This document shows, piece by piece, positions 1 through 5,274 of a stretch of 5,274 nucleotides of DNA. The DNA is taken from positions 1 through 5,274 of the forward strand of contig JACRAG010000577.1 in the NCBI GenBank assembly GCA_016213455.1, in the 5' to 3' direction. This stretch comes from Anaerolineae bacterium (lineage in GTDB: Bacteria; Chloroflexota; Anaerolineae; Anaerolineales; Anaerolineaceae). Numbering within the stretch: position 1 is the stretch's first letter; the number at the start of each line of letters is the position of its first letter. The notes below the pieces were generated by a model. The model saw nothing but the letters and a program-made list of their open reading frames with translations. It made no database searches and had not been told where the DNA came from. The translations under genes were made by a program, and so were the position numbers.

Positions 1-1353
1 CCGGATGCCGGCAGCGCCTTGCTCATCCCGCTCACTCTATCGGCCAAACCACGCGGCGGGCTGATTTTGCTCAGCCCCTATTCCAAACGCGCCTGGACAG
101 AGAGTGAACAAAATTTGTTGGCCTCGGAAACCGAGCATATCGCGCAGCTGCTTCAGCAGCGCAGCCAGACCACAGACCCAGAGGTTATTTTCACCCCGAC
201 CGCTGAAACCACCGTACCGCCAGCCAATCCGGATGGCGACATGGAACAGCTGCGAGCCAGCCTGGTGATTTTGGGAGACGAACTGGAAGCGCTCCGCCAG
301 GACAACGAAGAGTTGACGCGTGAAAATTTACGCCTGCGCATTCCCCAGGGCAGTGACCTGGCTGGCATTCTCGCCGTGCAGCAGGAGACCCAGGACCTCG
401 TTCATTCCTTGCAGGCTGAAAATCAGCGCCTGCAGATGGAAATTGCGCAAGCCCGCCTGGGTATTGGCCCCACCATCATGGAATCGGGCTCACAACCTCA
501 GGAAACGCCTGTCAATCCGCAGATGGAAAATGAACTGCGTTTCACCCTGCAGGAACTGGCCCGGCTGCAAAACCTGCTGGCCTCTTCCAACGTGCGCGCG
601 CTGGAATTGGAACGCAAACTCAACCAATCCACCATGCTGGCGCCTGAGGATGTGGAAGTGATCGCTTCCATCGTCCAGGAGCTGCGCCAGCCGATGGCCT
701 CCGTGATGGGCTACACCGATCTGCTGCTGGCTGAAACGGTGGGCATCCTCGGTAGCTTGCAGCGCAAATTCCTGGAGCGCATCCGCGCTGCCACCGAACG
801 GCTGCGCGGTTTGCTCGACGATCTCGTACAAATCACCGCGCAGGGCGGTACCGCCATGGAGCTGGTGCACCAACCGGTGGACCTGGCAGCCGTGATCGAC
901 TCGGCGTTGACGGATATTTCAGCGCGCATGCGCGAGAAGAACATCAACCTGAGCATTGAAATTCCAGCCGAACTGCCTCAACTCTATGCCGACCGCGAAG
1001 GGCTGCAGCATATCATCAGCCAGCTGCTGCAAAATGCCAATGTGGTTACCCCGGAAGATGGCACAGTTGCCCTGCGTGCGGGCCTGACCCGGGAAGAAGA
1101 ACGCGAATACCTGATTCTCCAGGTAACCGATGAAGGCCAGGGCATCGCGTCCGATGACTTGCCCTATGTATTCACCCGGCGCTTCCGGGCTGACCGCGTG
1201 CTCATCCAGGGACTGGGCGACACCGGCGTGGGCATGTCGATCGCCAAGAATATGGTCGAAGCCCACGGTGGACGCATCTGGGTGGACAGCCAGCCCGGCA
1301 AGGGCAGCACTTTCTCCGTCCTGCTGCCCTTCCGCGCCAACCATAAAGAATGA
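1..1353 (+). CDS. GAF / coiled-coil / histidine-kinase-like protein lacking the H-box His (5'-partial)
   Basis: The frame is open from base 1, so the true start lies upstream. Residues are numbered from the TTG at 19, which is an internal Leu codon. The first ~50 residues (LLIPL...GGLILLSP...) resemble the end of a GAF domain. A Pro/Thr-rich linker (~51-72) and a long heptad-rich stretch (~73-205), probably coiled coil, follow. A HisKA-like dimerisation helix pair spans ~210-272. An HATPase_c domain spans ~325-438, with an N box around N339, G1 box DEGQG (371-375), an F-box-like VFTRRF, and a G2 box GDTGVGM (400-406). ATP binding therefore looks intact. In the H-box, where the family has SHELRTP, this protein reads VQELRQP, so the phospho-accepting His is Gln220 (CAG, 676-678). 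No membrane segment is visible, so the seen part is cytoplasmic. The gene overlaps the LysM gene by ATGA, implying translational coupling. It may be a pseudokinase, a regulator of a partner kinase, or phosphorylated elsewhere. The kinase fold is clear; the output is unknown. Confidence 0.88.
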   Translation, partial: PDAGSALLIPLTLSAKPRGGLILLSPYSKRAWTESEQNLLASETEHIAQLLQQRSQTTDPEVIFTPTAETTVPPANPDGDMEQLRASLVILGDELEALRQDNEELTRENLRLRIPQGSDLAGILAVQQETQDLVHSLQAENQRLQMEIAQARLGIGPTIMESGSQPQETPVNPQMENELRFTLQELARLQNLLASSNVRALELERKLNQSTMLAPEDVEVIASIVQELRQPMASVMGYTDLLLAETVGILGSLQRKFLERIRAATERLRGLLDDLVQITAQGGTAMELVHQPVDLAAVIDSALTDISARMREKNINLSIEIPAELPQLYADREGLQHIISQLLQNANVVTPEDGTVALRAGLTREEEREYLILQVTDEGQGIASDDLPYVFTRRFRADRVLIQGLGDTGVGMSIAKNMVEAHGGRIWVDSQPGKGSTFSVLLPFRANHKE

Positions 1354-2174
1354 AGACCTTCAGTTCGATCGCGGTTGGTTTCTTTCTCATCCTGGCCTCC
1401 CTGACCATGGTATCGGGTGCGCTGATCATGGCGACTGCCGAAGGCGACCTGCAGTTCACCCCCACCTTCCCGCCCACCGAGACGATGGGACTGCCCACGC
1501 CTGGTCAGGATACCCCGACCCCACGACCGACCTATACCCCACCGCCGCCCACCGCCTGCCCGCCGCCGCCCGGATGGGAAGCCTTTGTGATCCAAAACGG
1601 CGACACCCTGGATGCGCTGGCGCAGGTTCACCTGGTCAGTGTGGAGCTGATCACCCAGGCCAACTGCCTGCTCAGCACCACCCTGCTCCCGGGCAGCCTG
1701 ATCTACCTGCCGCCCCTGCCCACCCCGACCGCCACTGCCACGCTGGAGCCTTCGAAGGTTGAGCCATCGGAAACGCCCAGCCCCACCAACACAGCCCGCC
1801 CGACCACCCGTCCATGCGGCCCGCCGGCAGGCTGGATCCAGTACCGCGTACGCCAGGGAGATACCCTCTTTGGCTTGAGTCTGGCTTTCCGCACCACGGT
1901 TCAGGCGCTGCAAACCGCCAACTGTCTCGAAAGCGCGGATTACATTCAGGCGGGCGCCCTGTTGTGGGTACCCAATGTGGCGACCCGCACCGTTCCGGTG
2001 ACCCCCACCGCCACCGACAAACCACCCGCGACGCCCAAACCGACCACAGCAGTTCCACCAACCCCCGTGCCGACAACGGCTGTTCCGCCGACGGACATCC
2101 CCCCCACGGATGTCCCGCCCACAGATATTCCGCCCACCACCGAGCCAACGGCTTATCCAGCGCCCGGCGGGTAA
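1350..2174 (+). CDS. Secreted or membrane-anchored protein with two LysM domains and Pro/Thr linkers
   Basis: This 274-residue protein starts with a short positive end and a hydrophobic segment (~7-29, GFFLILASLTM...). That segment could be a signal peptide, possibly cleaved near Ala30, or an uncleaved anchor. Two LysM modules follow at ~74-120 and ~161-208. Each shows the YxVxxGDTL-type opening (FVIQNGDTL and YRVRQGDTL), a central ANCL and a closing hydrophobic strand (LIYLP, LLWVP). LysM domains bind N-acetylglucosamine-containing glycans such as peptidoglycan, so a cell-wall-bound role is inferred. Both modules have a Cys just before the domain (C70, C156) and one in the ANCL motif (C106, C192), suggesting one disulfide per module. 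Pro/Thr-rich stalks precede, separate and follow the modules, and the tail ends in VPPTD-type repeats. No enzymatic domain is visible. The ATG overlaps the preceding stop and only a weak AAAGAA lies upstream, consistent with coupled translation. Confidence 0.88.
   Translation: MKTFSSIAVGFFLILASLTMVSGALIMATAEGDLQFTPTFPPTETMGLPTPGQDTPTPRPTYTPPPPTACPPPPGWEAFVIQNGDTLDALAQVHLVSVELITQANCLLSTTLLPGSLIYLPPLPTPTATATLEPSKVEPSETPSPTNTARPTTRPCGPPAGWIQYRVRQGDTLFGLSLAFRTTVQALQTANCLESADYIQAGALLWVPNVATRTVPVTPTATDKPPATPKPTTAVPPTPVPTTAVPPTDIPPTDVPPTDIPPTTEPTAYPAPGG
2082..2141 (+). repeat. Imperfect 15-bp tandem repeat encoding VPPTD-type pentapeptides
   Basis: Four in-frame 15-base units (starting at 2082, 2097, 2112 and 2127) encode VPPTD, IPPTD, VPPTD and IPPTT near the C-terminus of the LysM protein. 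Third codon positions vary between units, so the amino-acid pattern is better conserved than the DNA. The product is probably an extended, possibly glycosylated surface stalk. Copy number could vary by slippage, and a unit change would stay in frame. Confidence 0.8.
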
Positions 2175-2198
2175 TGGATTTGCGTTACAATTAATGTT

Positions 2199-2204
2199 GT
2201 GAGG
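2199..2204 (+). promoter_or_regulatory. Ribosome binding site of the LCP gene (start choice)
   Basis: GTGAGG is the only Shine-Dalgarno-like sequence before the LCP gene. Two adjacent in-frame starts are possible: TTG at 2213 (8 bases after the site) and ATG at 2216 (11 bases after). ATG is preferred as the commoner codon, although the spacing slightly favours TTG. The choice changes the protein by one residue and does not affect the signal peptide. Confidence 0.5.
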
Positions 2205-2215
2205 CCTTTGCATTG

Positions 2216-3328
2216 ATGAAATCGAAACCGGCTGCCTTTATAACCCTATCCTGCCTGCTGCTATTGGTTGCGCTCCAGGCCTGTTCAATGCCTGTTTTCC
2301 AGCAGGATACGGCTTCCGCAGCCGCACCAGCCAGTCCGGTCATCCAACCCAACCAGCAGGCTACTTCCAGCAACGTGTACGTCACCGTGGCGCCGGACGC
2401 CAGCGCGACCCCAACCCCCTTCCGCCCGCTGCCGCAGACCCCGACACCGCAGCCCACCAACACACCAACCCCAACCCTCACCCCCACCCTGTCCATATCT
2501 GACCCGCAGGGTGAAATGCCGCAGACCTACTACCCGGTTCAATCCGGCGGTCCGCTGCCGGACGGCGTGGTGAATATCCTGGTGATGGGTTCGGATGCGC
2601 GCCCGGGAGGCGGTTTCCGCACGGATGTGATCGTACTGGTATCCATCAATCGCAACAACAACACGGTCAGCATGGTTTCCTTCCCGCGCGACCTGTATAT
2701 CAACATTCCAGGATGGATGACCAACCGCATCAACACCGCCATGGCGGCAGGCGGTTTCTACACCATGGCCTCTGTGTTCGAAGCCAATTTTGGCGTGCGC
2801 CCCAACTACTATGTGATGACCAACATGGAAGGCTTCATCGGCATTGTGGACAGCCTGGACGGCATCACGGTCAAGGTTCGCCAATCGCTGCACGACAAGT
2901 GTGACCTCCCCTGGGCTGATGGCGCCGGGTACTGCACCATCGACGCGCCCGCAGCCGCTCCCATGGACGGCAAATCGGCGCTCTGGTATGTGCGCTCGCG
3001 CTACTCCAGCAGCGACTTCGACCGCCTGCGCCGCGCCCAGGAAGTGCTCCAGGGGCTCTTCAACAAACTGATGAGCATCGACGGGGTGACCCGCGCGCCT
3101 GAAATTTACCAGATCTACCGCGACAACGTGGAAACCAACCTCTCGGTGGATGAAATTCTGCCGCTCATTCCTGTGGCGCAAGAAGTGCTGCAAAATCCTG
3201 ACCGGATTCGGCGCTTTACCATCACCCCGGCTGAGGCTTATCCCTATATCACCCCGGAAGGCGCCTGGGTGTTGTGGCCCAACCTGGACGCAATCCGCTC
3301 GATTGTTTATCAGGCGGTTTATCAATAA
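2216..3328 (+). CDS. LCP (LytR-CpsA-Psr) family lipoprotein
   Basis: The protein has 370 residues from the ATG at 2216. It begins with a lipoprotein signal: Lys-containing start, hydrophobic core (ITLSCLLLLVA) and lipobox LQAC, giving a predicted lipidated Cys23. A Pro/Thr-rich stalk (~60-95) leads to an LCP domain (~117-280). Family motifs are visible: GSDAR (125-129), FRTD, SFPRD (155-159), NRIN (170-173), VRSRY (259-263) and the DxxRxxRxQ pattern (D267, R270, R273, Q275). Known LCP proteins act outside the membrane, transferring polyprenyl-phosphate-linked glycopolymers onto peptidoglycan or protein. The older label 'LytR transcriptional regulator' is misleading. Characterised LCPs are usually anchored by transmembrane helices, so a lipid anchor is a notable variation. 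An insertion before the RxR motif carries C229 and C240, a possible disulfide. The gene lies 41 bases after the LysM gene, probably in one operon. The substrate cannot be told from sequence. Confidence 0.92.
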   Translation: MKSKPAAFITLSCLLLLVALQACSMPVFQQDTASAAAPASPVIQPNQQATSSNVYVTVAPDASATPTPFRPLPQTPTPQPTNTPTPTLTPTLSISDPQGEMPQTYYPVQSGGPLPDGVVNILVMGSDARPGGGFRTDVIVLVSINRNNNTVSMVSFPRDLYINIPGWMTNRINTAMAAGGFYTMASVFEANFGVRPNYYVMTNMEGFIGIVDSLDGITVKVRQSLHDKCDLPWADGAGYCTIDAPAAAPMDGKSALWYVRSRYSSSDFDRLRRAQEVLQGLFNKLMSIDGVTRAPEIYQIYRDNVETNLSVDEILPLIPVAQEVLQNPDRIRRFTITPAEAYPYITPEGAWVLWPNLDAIRSIVYQAVYQ

Positions 3329-3335
3329 AAGCGTT

Positions 3336-3418
3336 TGGACTGGAACAGGGTCACGGGCGTTTATTCCCAGGGGAATGCAGACAATCCTCCCGTTAACCTT
3401 CGGCGCCAACCCAGTCCA
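3336..3418. repeat. Long-range inverted repeat flanking the LCP-recombinase intergenic region
   Basis: TGGACTGG at 3336-3343 is the exact reverse complement of CCAGTCCA at 3411-3418. In RNA the pairing can extend by one G-U and one A-U pair on the outer side. The arms enclose 67 bases that contain the shorter palindrome at 3363-3376. It could form a branched 3' structure on the LCP transcript, but there is no U-tract, so it is not a typical intrinsic terminator. An 8-bp match in an interval this size may be chance. Confidence 0.35.
3363..3376. promoter_or_regulatory. Palindrome ATTCCC-AG-GGGAAT, possible operator
   Basis: Two 6-base arms form a perfect inverted repeat around a 2-base centre. 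The size and symmetry suit a dimeric DNA-binding protein better than an RNA hairpin. It lies 35 bases after the LCP stop and 56 bases upstream of the -35 of the next gene, where either an activator or a repressor could act. No function is proven. Confidence 0.3.
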
Positions 3419-3443
3419 GACAATTTCCTATTTGACAATTTCC
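3419..3443 (+). repeat. 10-bp direct repeat overlapping the -35 element
   Basis: GACAATTTCC occurs at 3419-3428 and again at 3434-3443, with starts 15 bases apart. A shorter relative, AGACAATCC, lies at about 3379-3387. The second copy overlaps the -35 hexamer TTGACA of the recombinase-like gene, so a protein bound here would be placed to block RNA polymerase. It may be an operator, possibly autoregulatory, but this is inference. Confidence 0.4.
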
Positions 3444-3460
3444 GGATTCCTGTGTAAACT
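3432..3460 (+). promoter_or_regulatory. Sigma-70-type promoter of the recombinase-like gene
   Basis: A perfect -35 hexamer TTGACA (3432-3437) is separated by 17 bases from a -10-like TAAACT (3455-3460, four of six consensus bases). The predicted transcription start is near 3467, leaving a leader of about 38 bases. The surrounding AT-rich stretch contrasts with the GC-rich coding DNA. This suggests that the recombinase-like gene is transcribed on its own rather than only by read-through from the LCP gene. Confidence 0.65.
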
Positions 3461-3490
3461 CTCTATATCTACACGCAAACTTTCAGTGTT

Positions 3491-3496
3491 GGGGAG
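3491..3496 (+). promoter_or_regulatory. Ribosome binding site GGGGAG
   Basis: This purine-rich Shine-Dalgarno-like site ends 8 bases before the ATG at 3505. It supports that start codon and active translation of the recombinase-like protein. Confidence 0.65.
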
Positions 3497-3504
3497 ACAC
3501 AATT

Positions 3505-4413
3505 ATGCCCACTGATTCAACAAGCACCGCGACCCATTTTTCGCCTCAAACGCCGCTTCTCCCGGCAATTAATGCCTGGGAGATCTTCCTGAAGGATCAG
3601 GGGCGCTCCCTTTACACCATCAAGGCCTTCATCGGCGATATGCAGCTCCTGGCTTCTTACCTGCCGCCGGACCGCAACATCGGACAGATCACCACCAATG
3701 ACCTGAACCACTTTCTGGGTTGGCTGCAAAAAGGCCGCGGCGTGCCCTGCAGCCCCAAGAGTCTGGCCCGGCGCATCACCTCCATCAAGGCCTTCTTTCG
3801 CTGGCTGCAGCGTAGTGGGACCCTGGTCAACGATCCGGCCGCCAAAGTGGCACAGCAATCGGTGATGAGCCCGTTGCCCACCGTACTGACCCCTGAAGAG
3901 ACCTTGCTGGTCATCGACACCGCCAACAGCGCGCGCAGCGCTGCCAAGCCCGACGCGCGCCCCTACTTGCTGCTGGCATTGCTCCTCGAAACCGGGATCA
4001 AAAAGGGTGAATGCCTCTCCATCACCCTCAATCACATCGACCTGGATGCCCCCAACGGGCCGATCCTGTTCGTGCGCTACGCCAGCCCCTCCAGCCGCTA
4101 CAAAGAGCGCAAAATTGCCCTTTCACAGGATTGGGTGACGGCGTATCAGGAATACCTGCAGCAGTACAAACCCGCCGACACGATCTTCCCCTGGTCGCCG
4201 CGCCGTCTGGAATATTTACTGGAAGATTTGGGCAAAGCCGCCGGGCTGACCAAGCACCTTTCCTTCGATATGTGCCGCTGGACCTGTGCGCTGGATGACT
4301 GGAAATCCGGGATCGAAAACGACCAGATCCGCCAAAAATTGGGTGTCTCCAAAATCCAATGGCGCGAAGTGTCACTCAAACTGCGCCAGCTCGCTGAAGA
4401 AAAAGTGAATTAA
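3505..4413 (+). CDS. Tyrosine-recombinase-fold (Xer-like) protein with a degenerate active site
   Basis: At 302 residues it has the usual XerC/XerD length. An N-terminal SAM-like core-binding domain (~20-110, with SPKSLARRITSIKAFFRWL) precedes a C-terminal catalytic-type domain (~125-300). Aligned by eye to the family, with E. coli XerD R148, K172, H244, R247, H270 and Y279 as reference, this protein has K166 (in TGIKKGE), S197 (in the beta-hairpin before KERKIAL), D255, R258 (in DMCRW), V281 (LGV where LGH is usual) and S290. Spacing from R258 to V281 (23) and to S290 (32) equals the XerD spacing, so the missing Tyr is not an alignment slip. Only the second Arg remains. There is no frameshift or stop, and the gene has its own promoter, ribosome site and terminator. 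Strand-exchange activity is therefore unlikely; a DNA-binding, architectural or partner-regulating role is inferred. No tRNA, att site or phage gene is nearby, which argues against a mobile-element integrase. Confidence 0.85.
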   Translation: MPTDSTSTATHFSPQTPLLPAINAWEIFLKDQGRSLYTIKAFIGDMQLLASYLPPDRNIGQITTNDLNHFLGWLQKGRGVPCSPKSLARRITSIKAFFRWLQRSGTLVNDPAAKVAQQSVMSPLPTVLTPEETLLVIDTANSARSAAKPDARPYLLLALLLETGIKKGECLSITLNHIDLDAPNGPILFVRYASPSSRYKERKIALSQDWVTAYQEYLQQYKPADTIFPWSPRRLEYLLEDLGKAAGLTKHLSFDMCRWTCALDDWKSGIENDQIRQKLGVSKIQWREVSLKLRQLAEEKVN

Positions 4414-4425
4414 TTCCAGCCCCTC

Positions 4426-4459
4426 CATCAAAAAACACCCCGGAGGGTGTTTTTTGATG
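4426..4459. terminator. Bidirectional intrinsic terminator between convergent genes
   Basis: A perfect 15-bp inverted repeat (4426-4440 and 4445-4459) surrounds the tetraloop CGGA. Its core, CACCC-CGGA-GGGTG, is flanked by A6 on the left and T6 on the right. On the + strand it gives a GC hairpin followed by U6, ending the recombinase-like transcript 12 bases after its stop codon. On the - strand it does the same for tilS, whose stop lies 55 bases away. Confidence 0.93.
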
Positions 4460-4514
4460 CCTGATTTGTGCAATTCTTCCACATACCCTGCTTTGTTTAC
4501 ATCTCACAACCCAC

Positions 4515-5274
4515 TCATGGGACATCCGGAGGATGCAAGACGAGATGCACACAGCGTTTTGTGGCTGGCGTAACCCGGCAGCGGTGATCGGGCCGGAATC
4601 CCGCCACCCACACTACCTGCTGCGCATCACACACCAGCGGCCAGGCAGCGCGCTGTTCCTGCGGCAGGCCCGCGTTGACCCAAAAATCGGAGAGCTTTTG
4701 CGAACGGCCATCCAATCCCAGGGGTTGAAGGCGTTCGCCAACTTCAGCGGGGCGCACAACCAGCGGCAGCGCCAGGGCATCTGCGTCCAGCCAGGTCTCC
4801 CATCGCCCGGCGGCGCGCACGTCCGCGGGCGGCGGCAAGAACTCGGCATCCAGCTTCCAGCCCGCGCCCAGGTCCGTGCTGCCCGGCAGGCCAACAGACA
4901 GTCCACCCCAGTCAGCCAGCTGCGGGACGGTACCCTGTCCCGGCATCAGGGCCCCATCCGAAAGCAGCAGAAGCTCACCGCGTCGGGTCAACCACACGCC
5001 CAGCGCCAGCTCTGCCCGCCGTGAACGCGGCGGCGAAGCGGCAAAGGCCAGGGCGCGTTCCACCGTCTCAAAATCCAGGTCGCGCAAGCCAGGCCGCAGC
5101 GCCTCCACCGCCTTGCGCATCACCCGCCGACGCAAGCCCAGCGGCAGATCCAGCAATTCAGGCAGGCGCAGATCCACCCGCTGGGTGGATTGGGCCGCAC
5201 ACACCTGCTCCCAGGTCGCGGCAACAGCCAGCGACAGGGCATCTTCGTCTCCAGCCAGCACCGCAGCGGTGCGC
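4515..5274 (-). CDS. tilS: tRNA(Ile)-lysidine synthetase, C-terminal part (5'-partial)
   Basis: TilS converts C34 of the tRNA-Ile CAU anticodon to lysidine, using ATP and lysine, so that the tRNA reads AUA and accepts Ile. It is cytoplasmic and normally essential. The window holds the last 252 codons; the frame stays open to the right edge, and the GTG at 5261 is internal. The N-terminal ATP-pyrophosphatase domain with its SGGxDS loop is outside. The Leu/Arg-rich middle, with PELLDLPLGLRRRVMRKAV, fits the substrate-binding domain. The C-terminal domain (4536-4763) is diagnostic: RPAEVGERLQPLGLDG, then QKLSDFWVNAGLP, PLVCD, VVWVAGFRPDHRCRVT. In the family this reads approximately GDRFxPLGMxGxKKLSDFF...PLVxDxxGIxWVxGxRxDxRxKVT. 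The stop is TGA (4515-4517, read as TCA on +). The gene converges on the recombinase-like gene and shares its terminator. Nothing in the visible part looks damaged. Confidence 0.92.
   Translation of the reverse strand, partial: RTAAVLAGDEDALSLAVAATWEQVCAAQSTQRVDLRLPELLDLPLGLRRRVMRKAVEALRPGLRDLDFETVERALAFAASPPRSRRAELALGVWLTRRGELLLLSDGALMPGQGTVPQLADWGGLSVGLPGSTDLGAGWKLDAEFLPPPADVRAAGRWETWLDADALALPLVVRPAEVGERLQPLGLDGRSQKLSDFWVNAGLPQEQRAAWPLVCDAQQVVWVAGFRPDHRCRVTPATKRCVHLVLHPPDVP

Noticed and set aside
19..21. TTG at 19 as the start of the kinase-like gene
   Set aside because: The frame is open back to base 1 and the residues around it are the middle of a GAF-like domain. No ribosome site precedes it, so the gene begins outside the window.
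2186..2191. TACAAT as a -10 element for an LCP promoter
   Set aside because: No -35-like hexamer lies 16-18 bases upstream, where the sequence is GC-rich coding DNA, and there is no TGn extension. Read-through from the LysM gene is simpler.
1164..2213. A 349-residue open frame on the minus strand opposite the LysM gene
   Set aside because: Its product is a low-complexity Gly/Arg/Trp-rich sequence, the expected antisense of Pro/Thr-rich coding DNA. The + strand frame has clear LysM domains.
2285..3409. A 374-residue open frame on the minus strand opposite the LCP gene
   Set aside because: No recognisable domain is present, and it covers a + strand gene with full LCP motifs. GC-rich third positions explain the long antisense frame.
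3329..3504. A dif or att recombination site next to the recombinase-like gene
   Set aside because: No 28-bp dif-like sequence with two partly symmetric 11-bp arms was found. The inverted repeats seen are of different size and sequence.
3505..4413. Integrase of a phage, integron or integrative element
   Set aside because: The catalytic residues are missing, no tRNA or mobile-element gene is adjacent, base composition matches the neighbours, and the gene sits between housekeeping-type genes.
3505..4413. A recently decayed pseudogene of a recombinase
   Set aside because: The gene is full length without stops or frameshifts, motif spacing is kept, and the promoter, ribosome site and terminator are intact.
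4533..5024. A + strand open frame opposite tilS
   Set aside because: The minus-strand frame has the diagnostic TilS C-terminal motifs, while this one has no domain signal and lies behind a terminator.

Overview
The window looks like chromosomal DNA from a bacterium of the phylum Chloroflexota, most probably class Anaerolineae. This is an inference from gene style: GC-rich coding, extracytoplasmic proteins with long Pro/Thr 'TPTPT' stalks, Cys-bracketed LysM modules, an LCP-family protein made as a lipoprotein, and a histidine-kinase-like protein with a 'QELRQP' H-box. No rRNA, tRNA, CRISPR array or insertion sequence was seen.

Layout. (1) 1-1353, +: the C-terminal part of a GAF/coiled-coil/histidine-kinase-like protein whose beginning lies left of the window. 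(2) 1350-2174, +: a secreted or membrane-anchored protein with two LysM domains; its ATG overlaps the kinase stop codon (ATGA). (3) 2216-3328, +: an LCP (LytR-CpsA-Psr) family lipoprotein, 41 bases downstream. These three same-strand genes look like one transcription unit linking a sensor-like protein to two cell-surface proteins, a plausible envelope or peptidoglycan module. (4) 3329-3504: a 176-base intergenic region with inverted repeats, a 10-bp direct repeat and a good sigma-70-type promoter. (5) 3505-4413, +: a full-length tyrosine-recombinase-fold protein in which five of the six catalytic positions, including the nucleophilic tyrosine, appear substituted. (6) 4426-4459: a perfect 15-bp-stem palindrome that can terminate transcription from both sides. 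(7) 4515-5274, -: the C-terminal part of tRNA(Ile)-lysidine synthetase (TilS), convergent with the recombinase-like gene and cut by the right edge.

Two neighbouring transcription units therefore each contain an intact-looking protein of an enzyme family without its signature catalytic residue: a histidine-kinase-like protein without the phospho-accepting His, and a Xer-like protein without the Tyr nucleophile. Neither gene shows frameshifts or stops, so repurposing is more likely than decay. The recombinase-like protein, with its own promoter and terminator and a possible operator, is the best candidate here for an undescribed function. No complete multi-gene defence or mobile system is visible.
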